A stretch of 64,000 nt of DNA from Drosophila persimilis (Eukaryota > Arthropoda > Insecta > Diptera > Drosophilidae): NCBI RefSeq assembly GCF_003286085.1, contig NW_020825298.1, positions 1,302,001-1,366,000 of the forward strand. The letters run 5' to 3'. Shown piece by piece: positions 58,431 through 64,000 of this stretch (position 1 is the stretch's first letter; the number at the start of each line of letters is the position of its first letter). A program made the position numbers and the translations under genes. The notes under the pieces were generated by a model that was given only the letters and a program-made list of their open reading frames with translations, had not been told where the DNA came from and did not search any database.

Positions 58431-61400
58431 CTTATCCACTTGGGCTTTCCGAACCAAAATCTGGCATCAGGGCATATTCTAGGGTATCCAAAACTTCAGT
58501 CCCCAAATCTATCACTTGCTGTCTTACCATTGTTGTTCTTGATTTGAATGCCAGCAGCAAATGGCAGCTGTTGATGGTCCTTCCCGTCCCACTCTTCGCC
58601 CAGCAACAGATCCCCAGCCCTTCGGAAAGGTCTCCTCCTTGTGTCAGGAGTTTTCCTTCGGTTGGGGCGGGTGGGGGGGCTCACTTTTTGTTTGTCTTTT
58701 TGTCAGAGAGAGCGCCGAGCCGAGCCGAAATTGCAAAGTGATTACTTTTGATTAGTTGCAAAAAGAAACGTAATTTGTTTATAGCTTTTGCTGTTGCTGT
58801 TGCTGCTCTGCTGATAAATGTAATTTGGGCCCAAAACTCGCTGATTACAACAGAAACAATGGCTAAAACAATGGAGAACAAGGGCTAACGAGCCGAGGAA
58901 TCATGTGTGGAATCGTTTGATGTGTCTGTCTTTGTTTCTTGGTTGATTGTGCAGCAGCAGAATCAATCCAAATCCACATCCAAATCCATATTTAAGCTGT
59001 GAATGCGGAAAAGGCATCAGTCTGCTTGTTCCCGACTCGTTATCCCGGGAAGTGATCCTATTATTTCGCAGCAAGCCAGAAGAAAGGTGTTCTTACTCAC
59101 AATATACCCCCAGAGCAACTGGCACTGCAATATGAAAATATTTGTGATGGCACAAGTTTTTCGGTTCAGCAGAAGCTAAAAAACGTGGCCATGCTTCTGC
59201 ATGACTTTCATTACTGATGGAAACGTATTCAGATTGTTTGTCTAGGATGGAGATGGCAGTGGCGTCTGAAAGTGGGGCAGGGCAGCCAGGAGAAAGGGGG
59301 TTGGGGGTGGGTGTGGGTGTGGGTGTGGGGGTGGGGGGCAAACTTAATCTAGGAGCAACCGAGCTTACATTTTTAAGCAGCGACAGCTGCTTGCATGCAA
59401 AATTATGACTTAAAGCGCAGCTGGGGCCAGCGCCAGAATGTACTCCCACTCGTAGTCGTAGTCGTAGTCCTACTCGTACACTGGTACACTTCTAACCAAG
59501 CAAGGAACCACTCTGTCCTACACACACGCAGAAGCAGGAGCAGGAGCATGAGCACAAAAGGATAACATAGAAGTAAGTTATTCATTGTGCACGCAAACAT
59601 TACGGAAGTCATATGTTAAAGGCAGGAGAGCCGGAGAGCCGGAGAGCGGGAGAGCTGTAGAGAACCGAGGCAAAAACCTGGCTAAAAGGTAGCAAAAGGT
59701 AAAACCAGCAGGCTCCCGCCTCCACTTCCTGCCCCCGCCCCCCCGCACAGCATGAAAAGCTGGCCAAGTTTTTGCCGACTAAAAGAAAAGAAATATGAAA
59801 TATGACTCCAAGTCGAATTGTGAAAACTTGCAGAAAGGTACGAATAAGCATATCAAGATCATAAATAAAACACAGTGCGAGCGAGAGCGAGATAGCGCGA
59901 GAGAGTTGGGAAATTAAATTTTCGACTAGGAAAACCCAACCGAAAACATGGCTACCCCTAACCCCACCCCACCCCCACCCCACCATGGTGTGTGGTGTGT
60001 GGTGTGTGGACTGGGAGTGCACATTGCTAATATACGCAACGCGCGCTGCCAACTTTGATTTGCAAATAAATTATTTCGTTTCGTTTCGTTTCGTTTGCTC
60101 TTTTGCCTCCGAAATGAAAATCCTGCCCAAAAGACCAGAAACATGGAGGCCAGAAGGTAAGAAGGAAAGAAACAAAAACAGGTGAGGAATAGCTGGATAA
60201 ATGTACAAGGGTTTTTCAATAGGGGTCTATGGGGTATACTGGCTATAGGGAGAGGAGACCTTTCAGTGGACATATGCACTCCCCCTGCACTCCTCAGGTA
60301 TTTAATGGCATTCACAGAGAAAGGGTTTCTCCGCTTTAGGTATCAGCCATTCCACACCTTGACCATCGCCAGCCCCTGTGCCAACCTCCTTCCCTGTTCC
60401 CTTCCGATGCCACCCCCCCAATGGTTCCTCCCTCTCCTACCCTCACCTTGTGCCTTTACCCCGCAACATTCTAACCAGAAAGTTAACTTGAACTTAAAAT
60501 AAAAGTTTTCTACGTTTTTTTTTCGGTTGGAATTTTCGTTTTTGGTTTTTTCCTTGGCGTTCCTTTCCACAAAGTCAAATATCATAAAGTTCGCTACGCC
60601 TTTTTGCATATTTTATTTGCGCTTATTTCCAAAAGCGAACGAACGCGGCAAGACGAAGACGACGATGAAGCAGGAGAGGGGCAGGAGAGAGAACGAAAAG
60701 TTGCGGTGGCTGCTCTCATTTCTGATGCTCGCACTGCTTGAGTCGAGTCTGTATGACACTGCTTCCACAGCACAGGCTTTATTCAGTGACGCGTATGGTC
60801 TCATGGCCAGACATTATTTAGAAATATGTATGTATATAAAAATATACAAAAAAAATGCTAAAATTGGTAATATTAATTGGAAAGATAACATAAGTCGGTC
60901 TATATTGACTGAACTGCTTTAAGGATTGCCCTACGAAGCGTAGTTGTTGGCTAACTAATTTATTTATACATACAAAATAAATACCATTTTTACGCAAGGA
61001 TTATGCAAAATTATAGAAAAATAATCCGAAAAAATTGAATGGAAAAACAGTTGGGCCTGAAATCCACTGACAATCTATGCCGCAGTTGCAAACGACTGGT
61101 ACAAGCAGTACCACCAGTTAGCAAGTAGTATTTGTCTGTGAAGTGAAGAAGCAAACTTCTACTGCTTAGCAAGCAGTAAACCCATCTGAGAACTGCTGCC
61201 TTTCTGCCTCCAACCACTTTACTGTGCCATAGGGCTTTTTAATTAATAAATTTAGTCATTAACTAGAATGTCATACAGCCTCACCGCTGCGCTGCCGCCT
61301 CTGCATCTTTTATTCCCGCCGACGCGACGCCGCTGCTGCTGCAGATGTCGCTGCTGGCTTCAGTCAAGGTTTTCACATCTTCCTCTCATCCGCGCCATTC

Positions 61401-62137
61401 CTCTTTCTCACTCACTCTCCCTCCCTCTCTCTCTTTCTCATTCTGTCTGTTCGTCTCCCTTCTTTTGGCAACAATTAAATTATTCAACCGAAATTTGTTG
61501 AAGCTCCCGAAAAAGTCACGCGCACTTGACGGCAACAACAAGAACAACAACAACAACAAAAACAATAGCAGCAGCAGCAGTTTCCGAAACTAACTTTTGC
61601 CGCTTTTACCGCTTTCGTCGCTCTCGTTGCTCTCGCCGCTCGCGTCAGCGGCTACCAGTGCCGTTGTCGTTGTTGTTGCTGTTGCTGCGCTCTCGGTTCG
61701 GTTCGGTTCGCTTCGGTTTCGGTTCCAGTTCGGTTCGGTTGCCGTTGTCTTTTATCCTAGGTCTCGGTTCAGGTTTTTATTTTCCAAATGAAATGAGTTT
61801 GAAGTGCATTTGACGGTGGTCGCCAAAGTTCTGGCGTGCGCCTTCTTTTCAACATCAGTGGGCGTGGCCTGCAACTTTTTCGTTTTTGTTGTTTTTTTTC
61901 AGTATAATTGTTGTTTCAGTTGTTGTATTGAGCATTTTAATGGAAAAGTTTGGCAGTTAAAGGCGCTTTTCCACCGAATGGTATTTTAAAAGCTTTCCCA
62001 GAAAGGAAAACCAAACTGTTGGAATGCCAAAAACCAATTGAACAATTTTTTGAAATGCATAAATTTGATATTTCGTGATTGGTTTTTGAAAAGAAGAAAT
62101 CAGATCATTTTTGTTGATTTTTACCAAATTTTGTATC

Positions 62138-62143
62138 TTTATT
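62138..62143 (-). terminator. Poly(A) signal for the PA28-like gene
   Basis: AATAAA on the - strand, 110 bases after the stop codon. Confidence 0.5.
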
Positions 62144-62253
62144 TTTGATGATGTCCAATCCTGCTCCGAAGCGATCTGCAACAGGGAAAACACATACATA
62201 CTACATACATATGTATGTATGTATGTACATAAGCATGTACCATGGATGGATAA

Positions 62254-62939
62254 TTACAAAGTGTCGGAATCCTTAAACTTGTTCCAGTCTTTGTCGGCAA
62301 ATTCGATAAGCATGGAGTAGACTTTGCGCACCTCGCAGAGAATTTCGAAAATATCTTCGCGGCACTCCTCGACGCCCGGATAACGCGCCACATCTGAAGG
62401 GCGCCTGGCGCGCACGGCGTGGAACTTCGAGATCTGTTTGAAGCTGTCATTGGCCTCCGAATGGATTTTCCCGATTCCTTTCTGGACATCGTCGAGGATG
62501 GAGGCGGCAAGGCTGGTGCTGTACACGTTTTTGTCTATCATGTACGCTACCCACTTCTTTATGATGGTTGCTGCAAGCAAAGGCAACAGTTAGTAGGAGT
62601 AGGTGTCCCCAGCAAGATGTGCCACGCCCTTCACTTACCATTCGCTAGCATTGCTTGGACGATGGGCTTGGCCGCTTCGACAATCACCCAGACCGCCTTA
62701 GTGCAAGGAACTGGGCACGAACACTTCTTTTCAGGCTGATCATGGGAGCCGCCATCGCCTTGACCTTCGACCTCGACCGGAGTGCCTTGCTCCCGCTCGA
62801 CCTCTTTGAACATCGGCGAGTCGAGCAGCTCGTTAAGCTCGACAATCTTCTGCGGGAAGCCCTTGGCCAACAGCTGCGTTCCACCTTTGGTAACGAACAC
62901 CTTAGGATACGGGATTGCGTTCTCGGACATCGACGACAT
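62254..62939 (-). CDS. Short divergent proteasome activator PA28/REG paralogue
   Basis: There are two exons on the - strand, 62939-62639 and 62570-62254, with a 68-base intron (GTAAGT; TTGCAG), encoding 205 residues. PA28/REG rings cap the 20S proteasome. The N-terminal PA28 segment is clear at residues 22-44 (LLAKGFPQKIVELNELLDSP). The second half matches REG at KPIVQAMLANATIIKKWVAYMI, HSEANDSFKQISKF, VARYP and LCEVRKVYSML. The protein is about 40 residues shorter than Drosophila REG. The linker is short, and a loop before LCEVR is about 10 residues shorter. The activation loop, in REG near IEDGNNFGVSIQED, is replaced at about 115-127 by an unrelated sequence of equal length (NVYSTSLAASILD). 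It therefore looks like a fast-evolving paralogue that may still oligomerise but probably does not activate the 20S core the usual way. The start at 62939 is the ATG before SSMSENAIP; a further in-frame ATG exists at 62993. Confidence 0.88.
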
Positions 62940-63530
62940 TGTCGTGAGTATTGTAATTGCGAGATTTGTTGAAAATGTGCAACCACACGGCAATGAGAAA
63001 ATTTTGGAGGTGTTATTTGGGTATTGAGTGCACTTAATATGTGTGATTTTCGAGCTATTGCCTGAAAAGTTGTCAATTCTAAAGCCGATGCTATTTATTC
63101 TGCCACGTGCCTACTATCGCCCAATCTGGAGATGGCAGAGTCAACGATTTCATATATCGATGTTTCGAATAGAAAAATTGTATGTGCTCAAATGCGCAAA
63201 AATGTATTGTCAACTGAAATAAATATAAACTTGACTACTAGCTCGATTTCGATCCTGCTGCTTGTCGATTTAAAGAAAATCCAATTCGTTTTCTACAAGC
63301 GCTAGTGGGTACTCCAGCTATCGTTGTGTTTGCCATTCCTATCCGAGTACTCACCTGTCATCGCTAGCCTGTTGTGGAAAATATTTTAAGCCGAATAAGC
63401 GCTGCTATCGTCGGAGACTGGTAAGTTATCGGAAAACACATAAACATAAAATTACGATTTACTGTACACAAAGCCCTCACCTCAACTGTTTCATTTGCAG
63501 ACAAGACACCAATAGAGGAATCCATCCAAG
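62940..63530. promoter_or_regulatory. Divergent promoter between the PA28-like and ERH genes
   Basis: The two start codons are 591 bases apart, head to head. The interval holds a one-mismatch DRE (TATCGATG at 63155-63162) and several GCTATCG words near 63318 and 63402. It also contains the 5' UTR intron of the ERH gene (63421-63500). Shared regulation is likely from spacing alone, but start sites are not defined. Confidence 0.5.
63421..63500 (+). other. 5' UTR intron of the ERH gene
   Basis: The donor GTAAGT at 63421 and the acceptor TTTGCAG ending at 63500 give an 80-base intron, 30 bases before the ATG. Confidence 0.75.
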
Positions 63531-63839
63531 ATGTCGCACACCATTCTGTTCGTTCAGCCCGGGGCTCGCCCGGAGACTCGCACTTACTGCGACTACGAGA
63601 GCGTCAACGAGTGCATCGAGAGCGTGTGCAGGTCCTACGAGGAGTATCTGAAGCGCCGCAACCCCAAAAAATCGACCATTACGTACGAGATCAGCCAGCT
63701 CTTCGACTTCATCGATCGGCTGAAGGACATCTGCTGCTTGGTGTACCAGAAGACCACCAAAACCTACGCCCCGTTCAACAAGGAGTGGATCAAGTCTAAG
63801 ATCCAAGAGCTGCGTCGCGAATCGGCGCACAGCGCTTGA
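63531..63839 (+). CDS. Enhancer of rudimentary (ERH) family protein, 102 residues
   Basis: ERH proteins are very conserved small dimeric nuclear proteins that act in RNA processing and pyrimidine metabolism and bind partners such as SAFB-type and Mmi-like proteins. The N-terminus [20 protein letters not shown] is almost identical to human ERH and keeps Thr18 and Ser24, its casein kinase II-type sites. [14 protein letters not shown] and [11 protein letters not shown] are also kept. By eye about 72 percent of positions match human ERH. Changes gather in the helix after VNEC and in the C-terminal tail, which reads [12 protein letters not shown] instead of the usual IYVLLRQAAFS. The coding region has no intron. 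It could be the e(r) orthologue moved to this place or a faster-evolving paralogue; I cannot decide, so no symbol is given. It is paired head to head with the PA28-like gene. Confidence 0.92.
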   Translation: MSHTILFVQPGARPETRTYCDYESVNECIESVCRSYEEYLKRRNPKKSTITYEISQLFDFIDRLKDICCLVYQKTTKTYAPFNKEWIKSKIQELRRESAHSA

Positions 63840-64000
63840 GACGAGTCCAGGGATGCTGCACGACGAAGTAACCAACAAAAACACACGCAAGACAGTGAAC
63901 ACACCACACAGAAGGGGAATCATCCGGGGGCAACACATAATCATCATAAGCAGATCAATGACACAATAAGAATTCAAACAGGAACCACAGTCACACCAAC
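63840..64000 (+). other. 3' UTR of the ERH gene, running to the window edge
   Basis: AC-rich sequence after the stop codon, with AATAAG near 63965 as a possible weak poly(A) signal. The end of the transcript is not visible. Confidence 0.5.

Larger units (their letters stand above)
50850..62130. other. Intergenic stretch (about 11 kb), no gene recognised
   Basis: Frames in this stretch are CT-, GA- or GT-driven and lack protein-like content. Features include a GA-rich block with TATGTACATA words at 53510-53770, a 15-base poly-G at 55133-55147 and GACA repeats near 56218-56237. A TATACCC-type element end lies near 58395-58430. GGGTGT repeats are near 59305-59335, GAGAGCCG copies near 59625-59655, TTTCG copies at 60074-60096 and CGGTTCGGTT copies near 61690-61745. 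Confidence 0.6.

Noticed and set aside
61153-61175. ACTGCTT-AGC-AAGCAGT perfect short palindrome
   Set aside because: Arms of 7 bases are too short for a pre-miRNA, and no larger hairpin surrounds it.

Overview
The window is Drosophila chromosomal DNA. The evidence is short introns of 64-96 bases with fly splice sites, a beaten-path (Beat) family gene, DRE promoter motifs, an LTR element of a fly type, and long non-coding stretches full of GT, CT, CCAGTG and poly-G repeats. This repeat load, together with CT-rich dispersed repeats, would fit the obscura group, but that is an inference. From memory, all Beat genes of D. melanogaster lie on Muller elements B or E, so the region is probably autosomal.

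Layout. Bases 1-3428 hold the 3' end of a Ty3/gypsy-type LTR retrotransposon: end of RNase H, integrase, and one 1.88 kb LTR. Bases about 6.0-27.4 kb are occupied by one Beat-family gene on the + strand. Its coding exons run from 10163 to 26343, and it probably has a non-coding first exon near 6.9 kb. Two other coding units are nested in its introns on the same strand. One is a very divergent Ran GTPase copy (12977-13564). The other is an acidic reading frame continuous with Beat exon 2 (19235-19774). From 27.4 to 48.8 kb I see almost only non-coding DNA, with one possible small orphan gene at 32265-32498. A two-exon gene on the - strand (49089-50721) encodes a charged, low-complexity 522-residue protein with a match to the eIF4E-binding consensus near its C-terminus; it has a DRE upstream. 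From 50.9 to 62.1 kb is again non-coding. At the right end two genes stand head to head: a short divergent proteasome activator PA28/REG paralogue (-, 62254-62939) and an enhancer-of-rudimentary (ERH) gene (+, 63531-63839).

The most interesting theme is gene duplication. Ran, REG and e(r) are, as I recall, all X-linked in D. melanogaster, and this probably autosomal window carries a copy of each. The Ran and REG copies have lost just the parts that carry their best-known biochemical activity: switch II and the catalytic Gln in Ran, and the activation loop in PA28. This fits X-to-autosome gene traffic followed by rapid change, often male-biased in flies, but expression cannot be seen here.

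The Beat gene has its own oddities: an in-frame TGA followed by C inside the second Ig domain, a tandem CAGCAG acceptor, and a long tail after its C-terminal hydrophobic segment. I saw no tRNA, rRNA or CRISPR array.
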